A stretch of 64,000 nucleotides of DNA from NCBI GenBank assembly GCA_038380795.1, contig CM076268.1, positions 13,644,001 to 13,708,000 of the forward strand. The letters are read 5' to 3'. This document shows positions 37,584 to 50,800 of the stretch, one piece after another (the stretch's first letter is position 1; the number at the start of each line of letters is the position of its first letter). The position numbers and the translations under genes were made by a program. The DNA comes from Pyrocephalus nanus (lineage: Eukaryota > Chordata > Aves > Passeriformes > Tyrannidae). The notes below the pieces were generated by a model. That model ran no database searches, was not told where the DNA came from, and was given only the letters and a program-made list of their open reading frames with translations.

Positions 37584-39268
37584 GTAAGTAAGAGAACGGC
37601 TTTGGTTTTGAGAGGTTTTCAGCAAATTGTTCATTGTTAGTCAGAGAAAAGTTCTTGTTAAAAATTACAGTTAGGAAAAAATATTTAAACATAAAGTAAG
37701 TATTTTGGGTAGGTTTTTCTCTTCTTCAGTGTAGAGATTTCAGACTTGCTGTTTTTCTCTGCTGGAAATGATTACTTGAGTCCTCAGCTATCTAGGATTG
37801 AAGGGTTCATTCTGCTATACGAGTAATAGTCTTTTCCAGTGGGATGACCTATGCCTGCCATGTAATTAGCTGTGGCAACTTCAAATGAGAAATGTCCAGA
37901 TACTAAAAATACTGCATGTGAGCTCTTTGTATCATGGTTCCTTTCTTAGCTGCCAGAAGGAAGGTGCAAAAAGAAAGACCTTTCAATTAAAATACAGTGA
38001 ATGCTGTATTTAATGGAAAGGGAGGAGGGAGATACTAGTAAGAAAATGGATTTAGTAGCCCATCACAGAAAAGCAATTTCTTGAGAATTGGGGTAGATGT
38101 GGTTGAAAAAGATGAGGTGCCATTAACCACTCTCTTTTCTTAAAATTTGGCGTAACTAGAGTAAAACAATGTACATCTAGGGCTGTTTGTGAGTGGAGAA
38201 CATTTGAACCATGATGCAATATGTGTAGAAAGCCTGCGCAAAGGATGCATTTAGCCTTGTGCAAGCTTTGTATTTCCATTGAAAAGAAGTTTAGAATGGG
38301 CATGCAGGACAGATCAGTGCATGCAGCCATCTGTTACTAACACCAGCTGGCATTTTGTTGCTCCTCTGTCACCACAAACCTGACCACTCAAAATCCTTTT
38401 TCTCTTTCAGTTATTTATTCCTTGATCTTCTTGAAGTCCATTTTTTTCATACTTGGAATGATTGTTAAAGGTGCCTTGTCCCTTCAGGGGCCACTTTTGT
38501 ATTGACCTTTAAGATAATTTCCCAGCTAAATCTTCGCTGGGATTTTGCTGGTGAAATTTGGATGTCCCATTACTTTTGATTCTTGTCAGGGAATTGGCTA
38601 TCATAAAACTTTGTCATGGTGCTTGCAGGTAGCTTAGTGCTCGTAAACTGTGCTTGACGTGCCAGTTACCTCCCACTGCAGAAGCACTTCTGAGAGCAGC
38701 TACCAGTCTTGGTACAAAGAGCTGATATTTAATGCCAGCACTTCCATTCTTGAGATGACTGGTATTGCACACTTCTTCCTAAGGTGCTTTATGATACCAT
38801 GTAGGTGAAACTCTCTCAGCAGAGCAGCTCTGGCTGAGTTGTCTCATCATGCAGCATCGTTCTGATGCCATAAAGCAGCTCACAACAAGCTAACTGGAGC
38901 AAGCCCATTCAACCCCATCTGCTCTGTAGTGTCTTGTTTGACCTAATCACTTCACTAAGGAGCAAGGAGGTACAAGAAGTACAGCTGGTTTAAGTGGTGC
39001 CTCTTTTAAATGAAATTACATACTTAAACATCTTAATGCCCTACGTAGTAAACTCTCCTAAAGTTATGTTTTTGGTGGGTGAGAGGTGTGGGTAGGGCTC
39101 AAAGCAAGAACAGCAAGACTTGTTTCATGCTATTGAGAATGAACTTGAAACGTCACTATGGAGATGAAAATGCGTATGTTTTTAAATATTGTGCCTCTGT
39201 ATGCTGTAGGACAGTATATGTGTATGTATGCTCTAGGGCAATCTGCCATCACACATATATCAAAAAAC

Positions 39269-39346
39269 AGATATATATGTATACATGCATATATACACAC
39301 ATTTGTATATATACACACACATATGTGTATATATATATATATATAT
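39269..39346. repeat. Mixed (TA)n/(CA)n/(TG)n microsatellite
   Basis: TA, CA and TG dinucleotide blocks are interspersed over about 78 bp and end in an uninterrupted TA block. The CA and TG blocks are mutually complementary and can fold back. Open frames across it are repeat translations. Confidence 0.9.
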
Positions 39347-39589
39347 TAAAAAACGTAAGGACTTTTCTGGGGATACAATTCCTCTAGTACTAGCTTGCCT
39401 GGCTGTTGTACTCCTTTCCTTTGTCTTCCTAGCTATAAACCGAATGAAATAGGTTCTAAGAAAGCTTGCCTTTCAAATTCCAGAAGTGTTGAAGCATTTA
39501 TAAATCCAGCTATCTAAATGCAGATGGCTCAGTGATGGCATAGGCAAATGGCACAACTGTTAAATGTTCCCTAGGTGAAGGGCTTAAGT

Positions 39590-39790
39590 GGGATTTAAAG
39601 AGTTCAGAGGCCTTCTCCTAGGCTGCTTGCACGTGGCGAGTTTTATCCTCCATGATTGATGTGTTTTACGGCCTTGGGCTTTAAAGTGTTTTGTCAGGAA
39701 GGTGAATACTGGAAAGTATAACTGCGGGTTTCATTATCTGCAGCACTTTTCCAAATGTATTCTGAGGGTTTCAATTTTCTTTTTAAACTT
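39590..39790. promoter_or_regulatory. Weak enhancer-like candidate
   Basis: A short repeat-free stretch has CACGTGGCGAG, TTTTATCCTCC, CATGATTGATG and GCTTTAAAG. Composition resembles the stronger candidates, but motif density is lower. Confidence 0.22.
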
Positions 39791-40806
39791 GCAGTGAAAC
39801 ACAAAAAGGATTACTTTGGAAGTCATGATTTACCTTTTCTGAATCTGCAGTGCAGTATCGGCCCTGACTGAGAGCCACAGTGTGCATTATCACATGCTTG
39901 TCAGATTTGTCAGTCAGTCTGATGATGGCTTTTCTAAAAAACAAAATTTCTGATTCTGCATGTACTTTCAGAAAAGAAAACTGTGCTCTGTTAACACTAT
40001 ATAAATGGCACCTACTGATCATGTATTTGATGTTTGTAAAAGTTTGTTCAGAGAATGAAATGCAGTTTCCCTTGAGGCCACACACATGAACATTGAGGTA
40101 TCTTTTCTCAGACTGAAGCACTTTCCGTCCATTAAACTTTCTCGTGAATGAGGGCTTCTGTACAGGATATCCAGGTATAAATTACTATCCTAACAGTTGG
40201 CATCTTCCTAAAATGGAAGGGGGGGAAGTTTACAATAAATAGATATGCATATTCAGATATGGAGAGTGGCATAGGGCCAACAGTCTTTTTGACAGCTCAA
40301 GGAAGTTTGTGTTTGTTAGGAAACCTTGTCTGTTTGGTTTTGTATACAGTGTTGTGCTGCCTGTGTAGCCACATGCTCAGTCACTTTTGCAAACGTATGA
40401 ATTTTTTAGTTTTATTCAGACATTTTAAAATAAAACTAGATTATCATGTTCTGATCAATCTTTGTATCTTCTTCTTAGCCCTGTTTTTCTGGTATTTGTC
40501 CTCTGAAACTCCATTGATAGGACTTGGGGATGTTTGGGTAGAAGCCAGGATGGAGCAGGAGAAATTGTTTCAAGTGTGCACATGTTTTAATTGAAGAGGT
40601 GGAATCTTAAATTAAAAATCATATATTGTGATGCACAGATGTCACCTGTGTCATCAGCTTACATCGTTTCTCTCCCATCTGCAGGAGTTTCTTTGTTACT
40701 CTTTTGGCATCTTTTTGCCCATTGCCTTTGAGTTATCAACAAGTCTGATGTATATCCAATGTAATGTCTTTAAAAAGGAAATGCAGTCTCTAATTGTGTT
40801 TTTATA

Positions 40807-40824
40807 TGTGTGTGTACACACACA
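40807..40824. repeat. 18-bp perfect palindrome TGTGTGTGTACACACACA
   Basis: A TG block meets a CA block, giving a perfect two-fold symmetrical sequence in intron 4. Confidence 0.9.
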
Positions 40825-43340
40825 AGGGTATATATAAAAATGACTCCTATTTGTCTCTTTACAAACCAAAAAATGTCTGTGAGAGGATTTCTTTTTATGA
40901 TATTACTTGTGTGCAACCATAAGTGGACAGCTTTCTCAGGAATTGGTGCTAGGTGCTTAAATAAGGTAGAAATGTAGCATGAACCTGAGCTCCAAGGACA
41001 GGGTGTTTGATTTTAATGAGGCTTATTGAAATCCAGCCAAATGAGCATCTGTTCCTATTGTTTGTTCCATATTTTGTAAGCCAGTATCTTCAGGCCAGAT
41101 AATGGTGTTGGTGTGTGCTTCATCCTCAATTAGAGAGGGACACAGTTAAAAGTCCCTTGGCATCTGGTATGTCACTAGGATTCTTGTGATGCTCCTGGGT
41201 GTGCAAACAAGTTTCAGTTCTGCTCTGTACCCAGGACCACTTACATTCTCTGGTGACCTTCACACTTTCTATTTGATGTGTAGTGAGGGATGCTCTGGTG
41301 TGTCTCCAGTCTCCTTGGCTGAGTCCTTGTATGGATGGGTTATATATAGTGCTGTTTTCAAACAGAGGTCTTTAATAAAGCCCACCCTTTCATAATGTGG
41401 ACTGTGTTAGGTTTAAATTTTGCTCTTTGGTTGGAGTCTGTTAGATTTTGCATTTCAGTGGATCATGGAAGTATCTTTTTGATTCAAAGGGCTCTTTTAT
41501 TTCTCAGTAAGAGACTGGTGAACAACTTATATCTTGAGTTCTGCAGTCAGTGCCCATTTCCTGCATTTGTTAGATAGGTCTTTTCTTTTTATTAACTCCT
41601 ACAGTCACTTTCAGTTCGTCTGTATCTGCTACACAAAGGAGTGTTCTCAGTTTTTACTTTGCACATTGAATTCTTTCCTGCTTGTGCCAGAGGTAGGCAC
41701 CCTGTGGAATACCTGTCACAGACAGCACTGAGAGACCTTCGAAATGGCATTCAGCATCCCCAGGTTTTTCTTAGTTCTGAACTCAGCAGCAGCTGGGAGA
41801 GGTTTTCTGCCTCCTATTTTTATCTAAGGGAAATTGGAGGAAGAAAATATAATCACACACACCGCCCTTGAAAAATTAGACTTCTGTTTCAGGCCACTCC
41901 TTGCTACTCACGTGTGATAACTACTCCTGCTTTTTAAGGTCCTGGCAAACCAAGGGACTTCTCGAACTCTTTAAAGCATCTTGTGTCTTCTAGGGAATCT
42001 TGGATTGCTGTTCCTCATACTTATAAATGTGCAATGTTTAATGTGTTGAACTGGTAGTCTAGAAAGGGTTTATGTATCTCCTTTATTTTCAGCACTGTGA
42101 TTTTATTCTCTGTGGCCATGATGGTTTTTCTTGCTTCTTTTCAGAAAGGGAACTGAATAATACTGTTCCTGGGGAAATATTGTGAAATGTAACTATGATA
42201 CTTTTTTGACCCTTGCATGAAAAGTCCTGCTCAGCAAGCTGTGTGTAGTGTACAGGGGGAGAGAGCTCTGTTCTGCTCAATTCTGGAAACACAGAACCGT
42301 CCTTGGCTCTTCCAGTATGCCATGTGAAATTTCCTTTCAAAGATGCATCTTATTATTTAGCTATTGCTACACGTTTTACACTCAAGGATGATTCAGCTAA
42401 AGCAAGAAGTGGTGGAAATAGCTGGTAATTGAAATCTTCCTTCCTTTATCGGTTCTTTCTGCCTTACTACTTCCAAATTTTTAGAACAAACGTAGTCTGC
42501 ACAATAATAACACTGAGCCAAGAATTTTTATATATATTCAAAGGAGAAACCACAAGTACTCTTTATTAAAGAAGCATTTAGGGTTCCAGGCTGGATGTTC
42601 CAGTTGGCAGTAGGACAAATTGATCTGAAGAGTGTCCCTCTTGTACTCTCAAGTCCCTTTATGTCACAGATTGATGGCTCTTTTTTCCAGAGAGTGTCCC
42701 TGCATTTACTTTGCATGAATAACACAACCGGCTCAGAGTTCTGCTATGATACGCCACAGTATATCTTCAGAGAATGCATAGTTTTATAGCGCTTTTGAAG
42801 CCTTTCCAGTACTTGAGACTGAAATTAGAGCAATTCAGTCGTGAACAAATATTATTTGACTAGCAACATTCAGTTTCCTGATACTTGCTCCACTGTTTTA
42901 ATGAGAAATTATGTTCTTCCATAGCTTAATGTTTAGTATTAAGATTCTGTGTTGTGATGCAGAGGGGCTGTCAGTAGACATACAGACAGTTCCAAACCCC
43001 TCAGTAAGAGTGTCCCCTTCTGTGTCTTGGATATACCTTTCTCTGGGAGGAACAGCAGTTTTTGAGGCTGTTGCTAACTGGATAAATGCTGCCTTAGCCA
43101 CTGGCTGTTAAAAGTGTAAGCATATAATTTTACCCTTCTACTGTAGGTATGTAGGTGTTTTTCTGTAATGAGAGGATTGTGTGGATGGCGTGCACTGTAG
43201 GGACATTGCTGGGATTACTTGATGTACAAAAGGTGCTTTGAAACTGAATTTTCAGTGTTTAGGCTGCACAAGAAGAAAATGGCATGGGAGGTTAATCTAA
43301 AACCTTATATGTCTACTTTTTATATTAATTTCAGGTTTCC

Positions 43341-43360
43341 TTTTTTTTTTTTTTTTTTTT
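43341..43360. repeat. Poly-T run (20 nt)
   Basis: The homopolymer is followed by AGGTCAAG. It resembles a splice acceptor, but no exon follows. Confidence 0.95.
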
Positions 43361-44294
43361 AGGTCAAGACAATCTTTATGCTTTATCTTCCCCTTGGTCT
43401 AATAACCTCTTTGCAAATGACTGAGAAAGAAACGTGATATTCCTGCTCCCCCCACTCTACCCCACCATAGACATTCTCCAGATTTTGATAGACTTGTTTT
43501 ATTTATTTCCAAAATTATATCCGCAGGAAACAAGCTGTTTAAATTCAGATTATGCTGAAGCAAAATGGTCCTGGTATGAGAAGCAACGTGCTGTTTTATG
43601 AGCGCAGAGTCCCTTTTCTCATAACTGATTGATAGTAAATATTTTCCTGAAGAATTATTGCCAACCATGAACAGTGCAACTGTTTCACTTTTTTTTTTCC
43701 ATGCTACTTGCTGTACCAGCCATTGTCTGTAATTAAGATCTACAATTCACAATGCAGACGTTTGCACTTCCTCTGGGTCTGAGCTATTTATAAGGCATTT
43801 CAGCTGTTCAGAGTTTCTTTTGAGTGTTAAACTACGTGTAAACAGGCTTCTTTAGTCTTCAGTTATGCAAACATTGTGGAGTGGTTGTCATTTCTGCTTC
43901 TCTTACCACCCAAAATGACTTTGCATGTCAATGAAACCACAAATTAGAAAAGAATTACACTTGGGGTTTTTTTTAAATGCATCAGAGGCTTTGAAGAAAT
44001 ATTACTATAAAAGCTAACTCATACATGGCTTTATAGATGAGGGTCTCTAAGTGTGTTCTGGAGATCAGTTCTCAAAGCTCTGCAATAAGGATGGTCAGGC
44101 AGGTAATATGAAAAATCTTGATATAAAGAATATTTTTTAAACTTTGGTCAACTTGATGGAGATGTTTCTACTTTTTGGAACCCTTGCTTTGAAATCTCAA
44201 TCAAGCAAATTGCATTACCTGTGAAATTGAGTTCAGTACATACTGGAAGGTCTCCCATACAAATGTTAGAAACTCCATCTCAGGTTTGACTGTT

Positions 44295-44506
44295 TATAAG
44301 GAAGAGCTTTTTTGTGATGATGACAGTCAACTGGAGCAGGTTGCTTGTGGAGGCTCTGCAGCCTCCATCCTTGGAGGTTTTCAAGACCAGGCTGAATTAA
44401 GCCCTGAGCTGCCTGATCTGACCTCATAATGCACCCTGCTTTGACCAGGAGGCGGCAGGGCTGGAGAATTCTTGAGCTCCCTTCTAAATTGAATCATCGT
44501 GGAATC
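44295..44506 (+). mobile_element. Old CR1 3'-end fragment
   Basis: The stretch runs AAGGAAGAGCTTTTTTGTGA, then CTGGAGCAGGTTGCTTGTGG, TCCTTGGAGGTTTTCAAGAC and TTGACCAGGAGG, ending CCTTCTAAATTGAATCAT. This order matches the CR1 ORF2 C terminus and 3' UTR. Divergence and lack of the clean 8-bp tail indicate an old insertion. Confidence 0.8.
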
Positions 44507-45922
44507 CTCTCAGTGTCTAGAGCTTGACTTGGCATCCTTAATCAAGATTCCCCCACAAATACTATGTATGGTGTGACATGCTGTAGTTCCAGCCCATGTG
44601 TTTGCTGTTAAAAGAATTACAGCCTTGAGGTCTTCATTCAAGATCTGTCACATTAAGTTTGTAAGGAGCGTTCACCAGGATAAGTGTTATGAGCCAAGCT
44701 CAACTTGCATTTCCAAAGTACTTTGGGATCCTTTGTGCTAGAAATGTGAAAGTGGTTGGAATCCAAGTCATCTCAGTGTCTTTAGTGATAAATGGGGGCA
44801 AACATGAAAAGAAGCATTCCTTCTTAAATAGTCATCTGCAGTGACAGCACCCTCAGATGGTACAGAATACATGACATTAACTAGATGTGTCTTCAATGTT
44901 TTTCAAATACAGGAAGTGAAAAAGTTCTTTCAGAAATATGTCAAATTCTTGTGCTAAAGATTGTGGTATGAAACACTGGAATAATAATTTCCTGGTGTCC
45001 CCCACTGCAGGGAAGCCATTGGTGTGGCTGAGTGTCGCATTTCTGAAGGCAGAGCGAGTTCTGAGCTCAGCCTAGCAAGAGAACGCCTAAAAATGAGGCT
45101 GCTTTTGTAGACTGATGGGGGCTAAGGTGGGGTGGGCTCCAGCGTGTTTGCTGTTGGGAGCGGACAGGGGAGGGGAGGTAGTGTGGAGCGAGTTCATGGT
45201 GAGGCGTGCGCTGCAGCACTGCCCACTGATGCATGCCGGATCACCCGCACGCAGAGATCACATGGCTCCTCCAAAAGTCAAACGATCAATTCGCCTCGTT
45301 TTGGCTCTGTACTTAATGCACAAACAGTGCGATCTGCAGGGCTGTAATTGCATTGTTAGGGCCAAGGAACAAGCCTGTGCCTTTTCAGCAGACAGCTGGC
45401 AGGGAAAGAGGCATGTTGTTAGGAAAGAGAGAGGCAAGGCAAATAAAATTACTGCTAACGCTCAGAGATCGGCAGGAGTCCTACTTGCCTAATCTTACCG
45501 GTGGGAGCAAGCGGCTGTTGTAATCCAATTATAGCAGCATAAGCAATTTGTTAGACACTCCGCATAATGTAACAATTTCCCAATAAACTCTGACTTGTAA
45601 TAACGTCGGCAAGAGCCCACATAAATCTGCCCGAATGGTGGGGGCTGGAGTGTTCGGCTGGGGGCTTGTAATTTGTGCCATCAGCACGTTTGGTGGAGTG
45701 TGGTGTGGTGCAGTCTTTCAGTGCAGGAATTTTAAGGGGAAAAGCGTGGCACGCCCCTCCAAGAGAAAACCATTAGCAAGGGTCAAAAGAGATACCAAAT
45801 AAAGCTGTGAGGTGGCTTTTCTAGGAGGGAGTAAAAATCAACCCCCAAACACAAGGCGCTAGCTGATGAAGATTTAAAAATATTAAAAAGCAGTAATGAA
45901 AATTGTAGCATTTTAAATTACA

Positions 45923-45979
45923 GCAGGAGGAGGAGGGGGAACTAGAATTACATCGGGATTGGAGGGGGAGGGAGGAGAA
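45923..45979. repeat. Purine-rich (GGA) tract
   Basis: AGGAGGAGGAGGGGGAA and GGAGGGGGAGGGAGGAG are strongly strand-asymmetric purine runs at the end of the 45.2-46.0 kb candidate regulatory block. Confidence 0.8.
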
Positions 45980-45990
45980 TATCCTTACTT

Positions 45991-46011
45991 ATATTTAAAC
46001 CGTTTAAATAT
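45991..46011. repeat. 21-bp inverted repeat, 10-bp perfect arms, 1-nt centre
   Basis: Arms ATATTTAAAC and GTTTAAATAT flank a single C. It lies directly after the purine-rich tract. Confidence 0.9.
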
Positions 46012-47269
46012 TAAAAAAGAAGCTCAAGTGTTGAAAGGGATGCTCTGTGCTTACTAGACAGAGAAGCCACATGTCCTGTCTCAAGCAATTCATAATATAC
46101 AAAGGGAAAAATTAGACCTTTTCTGCTATCCAGTTACTCTCTCGTCTTTCTTGCAGCTCCTAGCTGGCTTCATGCATATTGGCACAGCATCTTGATGGTT
46201 TGTCTGAGAGATAAAACGTAGGTCTAGAACCATTCACTTTGAGTGTACCCCAGTGAATTTAACTTTTTTGGCATAATGATGAATGTCCCCTCTGGTTCAT
46301 GCAGATCTACACAAAGAATAATCTAATTTAGATATTATTTAAAAGTAAAATCAGTCTGCTGCACTCTGGCTGTCACTCTTAGAGCACATTGCCAGTTACA
46401 GCATTGTAGACACCAGTTTAAGGTTTATGTTTAGCAAGATTTAAGGTATCATATTTCTGTTAATCCCTCTATTTAGCATTTCCCTTTGCTAAGATGCAGA
46501 TACGCAGCAGGCAGAATAAAGTAGGTCCCTTTATATACAGCATAGGGACAGTCAGAGGTCCAGGATTTTCAGTGTAGTTCTTAACATTGCTGCCGTGTAA
46601 AAATGCCTGACTTCATACCACAAACAATACTTTATTCATTTCTTAGCTCTGGGATCCTGTGAGACTTCAGCGTGGAGTGACATTTCTGCTCTCGTTTCTC
46701 AAGTTGTGGCAGCACAATGCCTCTATGTGGGGGGGAAATAGTTCCCACCCATATAAAACAGTTACCCCTTATCATTTGGAGCTCCTGCTCTCAGTCCCTG
46801 TGTTTTGATGCTGTGCTACACAGGTTCTTTGGCTTAGCAAATAAAACCAAATAAAAAAAAAAACAACAAACCTAAACTGTCAGCCTTGTACATGCAGCTC
46901 ATACAGTTACACCTGCACCATGTTTGCCTTTATGGTGGTATCATATTTTGTGTGATTTTGGAGTGTGTTTACATATTCACCTGTCATACTAGTCCTGAGA
47001 TGATTTTTATTTAAACTGTAAAATAGTAGCTGAGACGTGCAGGCAGGCTGCTGTGCAGATAATGCTGCATATTTTGCCCTTCATTCTGTGGAAGTCAAGC
47101 TTCCATTGTTCTTAATCTTTGTTGTCTGCCAGCGTCTCAAGATAACAGGCTGAGACAGTGAGCGTTTCCAAAAGTATCCTAATACATATTTTCTTGCAAC
47201 ATAAATACACCTAAAGAAGTGTATTTAAAGAGGACAGGTATTATCTTAGTTTACCGAAGCTGAATCAAT

Positions 47270-47860
47270 AAACTGCAGTGCTTCTAATAAAGCCACTCAG
47301 TGTCTGGGTTTAACTAATGGCTGATTTTCACAGCTTTGACAGTGAGCTGTGTGCGTTATTTTCTCCTGATATTGTAAAAATAATGAGAGCAAATTAGAAC
47401 AATCAGTTTACCCCGATAGCTGCTGATTGGAGGTGATGGGCAATATGGCAGCGGGTAATCCATCTTCGGGCTCCTGTCACATTAACTTCAGCAGTGTGGA
47501 AAAGATCAGGCGGAGCGAGCGGGAATCCTGCCCAATCAGAAAGCTGAAATTAATGAGAAGAGCATTGTTCTGTGATCAACCTTTTAATTAGCAAGAGTGG
47601 AGATGGAGGGAGTGATGAAGCTGGCAGCACAGCTGCACAATGCTGGGCATGTTTTCGGTGAGGGGGAGGAAAAACATGGGTTTTAAATTACCCCTTCTGT
47701 GCTCCCTGTACACCGGCAGTGTGTCTTCATTCTAAACCCCTTAAAAGATCTTAATAAACAGCCACATCCAGGTTAATATTGCAAACGTGGCTGTTACTAA
47801 TGAGTAGTTTCAAAGTAGGTCGTTTCGGGGGTCATTTAGGAAAATGTTGATCACTGTTTA
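47270..47860. promoter_or_regulatory. Enhancer-like conserved-element cluster
   Basis: The stretch is repeat-free with retained CpGs (CCCCGATAGC, GGCGGAGCGAGCGGG). It has an OTX/PITX-type TAATCC at 47456-47461 and TAATTA at 47585-47590. Inverted CCAAT-type words CTGATTGG (47423-47430) and CCAATCAG (47532-47539) are exact reverse complements. Confidence 0.5.
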
Positions 47861-50800
47861 CAAAAAAAAGAGAGAGAGACAGGGTTTGGTGTTAAAGTTT
47901 CACTGCATCAAGGAAAGAAGAGGAGGGAGATGGATAAAATTAGAGTAAGGGACTGCCTTTTTTAATACTCCTCTCCTTATTTAGTATATGTTTGAAATAA
48001 GATTCCTCGGCATATATTTGTAACAAGACTCCTCAGTTAAAAATACCATGTGTGCCATGTGGCTTTCAGCAGCAAAAAAAGACGAGAGATCAAATAGTGC
48101 ATTGATTTCCTAATACTCCTTTTTGTGTTATTTTTCTGTGGATGGTTTTTTTTTGCCCCAGTATTTTTTGGTTTATTCACTCACCAACAGGAAATTATAA
48201 TTTAAAATATTTGGCTGCTGTAATTGCTAAGATTGACTTGATTTTTTTTTTCCTAGTGATTTGAGAAAATAACGGTCTTCTCAAGCACATTCTAAAAACA
48301 GACACTGGAATTAATGACTGTCAGATCTGAATACCAGTCTTAGGAAAATCTTTATTTTTCTAAAGGGGGAAAAATAATGTGGGGGTAAAAAGTGGTATTA
48401 GGGAGCAATTTCTGGGAACGAAAATAAGAAGTATTATGAAATAATGTTTGTAGTGGGAACCCAGCTACTTCTGATTACCACAGTTCCTGTTCTTACTTCT
48501 TTGCTCTCTACATTGTGTTCTTCAGGCAATTCTTTTGTCCTTCCCCATAATACCCAAAGAAGTTGTAATGGTAGAAGTGTGAATCTCTGTCACTCTGTGC
48601 AGTGTCCTTTCTTTCAGGTTTCTAATTGGTACACAGGCTCTCTTCACTTTTAGGTATTCTGCTTTTTGATACTGAAAAGCAGGTGAAATCTTGTCAGTTT
48701 GCAAGAGAAGGCAAAAATCAGCACTCTGCATCCAGCAATGGTACAGGCTGTTTGTGTGAGGTGTAAGCTCACACCCACTGTCAACTTAGCATTGCCTACT
48801 TTAGGTAGGTAGCAGTGAACAGGTGTGCTGGAAAGGAAAGCTGCTGTGGGTGAGGTTGCTTCCTTTGGGGTTTTGTTCTAGGCAGATCTCACCATCTTTG
48901 TTTCTTACAGGAAATATTAGACAACCTTTACAGGCAGGACTGCAAACCTCACTCGTAATTATAGTAGAAACACAAACTGGTTTGGATAGTACAAAAGGTC
49001 TGTGATTTACAAAGCTAACCTCTTTCAAGCTATAAAAACTATGTAGATAACATCCAACTCATACAAAGCTCCTGATTTTTAAAAAGGAGCGAGGGGAAAG
49101 AGGATCACTCCTACAAAATACGGAAGTTCAAAATACTAAAGTAAGCAGTTCCAATTTTTATAACTTTGCTACTGTTTAACCCTTCGAAGTAAAATTTTGT
49201 GTTGGCCTCAGTCTGATTGCCCTCCACTCCCTGCAGCCTGAGGCAGGAATAAAAGTTGGTGTGTGGAAGGAACAGTATTCACTTAGCAAGCAGCTGTTCA
49301 ATATTTTATTTTATTTGTATTCCTTGTTCTGTGCCCCAGGCTGTATTTATTGCATGCCTTTCAAGTCCTGGTCAGAATATGGAAATACAGACTTCCTCCT
49401 GGGGGTTTCCCCTGCAGTTTGAGTGCTTCACAAACATTAATTAATCCTTCCAGTGTCTTGGGGCAAGCATCCCTTTTTTGCATGGAAGTTCAAAAGTTAC
49501 TTTTAACAATTGAAATCTAGGAAGGAAGTAGCTTATTTATAGTAAGCAATGAGGCCTAACAGGAGGAATATCAGATTAGGAATTTTGAATCTAGATTTTG
49601 AGATATCTTTGTCCTTGTCATATTCTGTTTTTTCATCTCAGTTCTTTCATCTGTAAAAGGATAATACTGCTTTACATTTCCTCATTAGATGCTGTCAGTT
49701 AAAGCATGTTTTGTACCTAAGCATTATTTGTGTTTATATACACCTAATGTTTACTTGGGCTCTATTGCTGTGGCATCTTCTCTCTCCCCAGGTCCATCTA
49801 CATTTTCAAAAAGCTGTTTTAGACACACATCTTAGGAAAGATGCCCTTGCCAATGGCTGCAGTCAATTGCAGTCAAATACAATCCTTATGGAATGCAAGA
49901 GGAAAAGTGTAAGAAAAAGTGGACACTTAGTAAGCCAAACATTCTTCATGTTGTATAAAACACTGAAAGCTCTCAAAGCCTTTTATTCTCCTTTAATAAA
50001 ACTCAAGACCCAGTAAATCATTTCACAGCTGCTTAAATCCATTTGTTAGCTCCAAAAGACATTCCCTTGTGGATGGAATCGAGGTGGTAAATTCTTGCCC
50101 AAAAGTAATCATACTGCAGGAGAATAACTGGAAAGATGCAATGTGTTGCAGAATCCACTTTAAGTATGGAGCTACTACCGTGACTCTGTAATGGGATGTC
50201 CCAACATGGGGTATAATATCATAAATAGTGTAAATATGCCACTTGTGAATTAATAGGCAGCTTGGGATTGTAAATCTTTACATATATGTTAAAATGAACA
50301 TAAAGCTAATCTTAATTCTTTTTTTAACCTAATACAATAATTTCATTCTAGCTCCTGGTTGGGTTTTGCAACTTGATGGTTTTATCAGTTCTAGAATTTC
50401 TGGGTTGTGGGTTGTTTGGTTTTTTTTAATCCCATTTTCAATTAAGTTAAAGCATTTCACATATCTTTCTCATTCCACTGCCTGTATTCTGTATTTTCTC
50501 TGTGCAGATTTCCTGTCTCTCTGTTTTCACCCCCACACAAGGCTCTCCCTGTTTTGGGGCCTTCATTTTGAGAGCTGCTTTGAGACTGGAGGACAGCATG
50601 CTGGGGAAATGGTCATTCTCTGAGGTGTTTTTCTTCACCTTTTTATATCTGATCTCCTTGAAGTTTTTCTTTGCCATCTTTCAGCATCAGGAGAGCTGTG
50701 TGCAGAGTGTTTCTACTTAGTGCCTTCTTTCTGAGGCTCAGTCAGCCTAGGGAACTTGGGCATAACTCTGCAACACCCTGTGAGGCAACTGCACAGTATC

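Larger units (their letters stand above)
45180..46020. promoter_or_regulatory. Enhancer-like conserved-element cluster
   Basis: The sequence is repeat-free with scattered retained CpGs (CAAACGATC, TTACCGG, AACGTCGGC) in a CpG-poor intron, which is unusual unless constrained. Words include TAATCC at 45521-45526 followed directly by AATTATAG, and ACAATTTCCCAATAAA. A 125-codon frame at 45115-45492 crosses the start of the block but matches no family. The block ends in a purine-rich tract (45923-45979) and a 21-bp palindrome. Confidence 0.5.

Noticed and set aside
43341..43372. Poly-T followed by AG, resembling a splice acceptor
   Set aside because: No coding text of BTRC follows and no donor is nearby; a homopolymer explains it.
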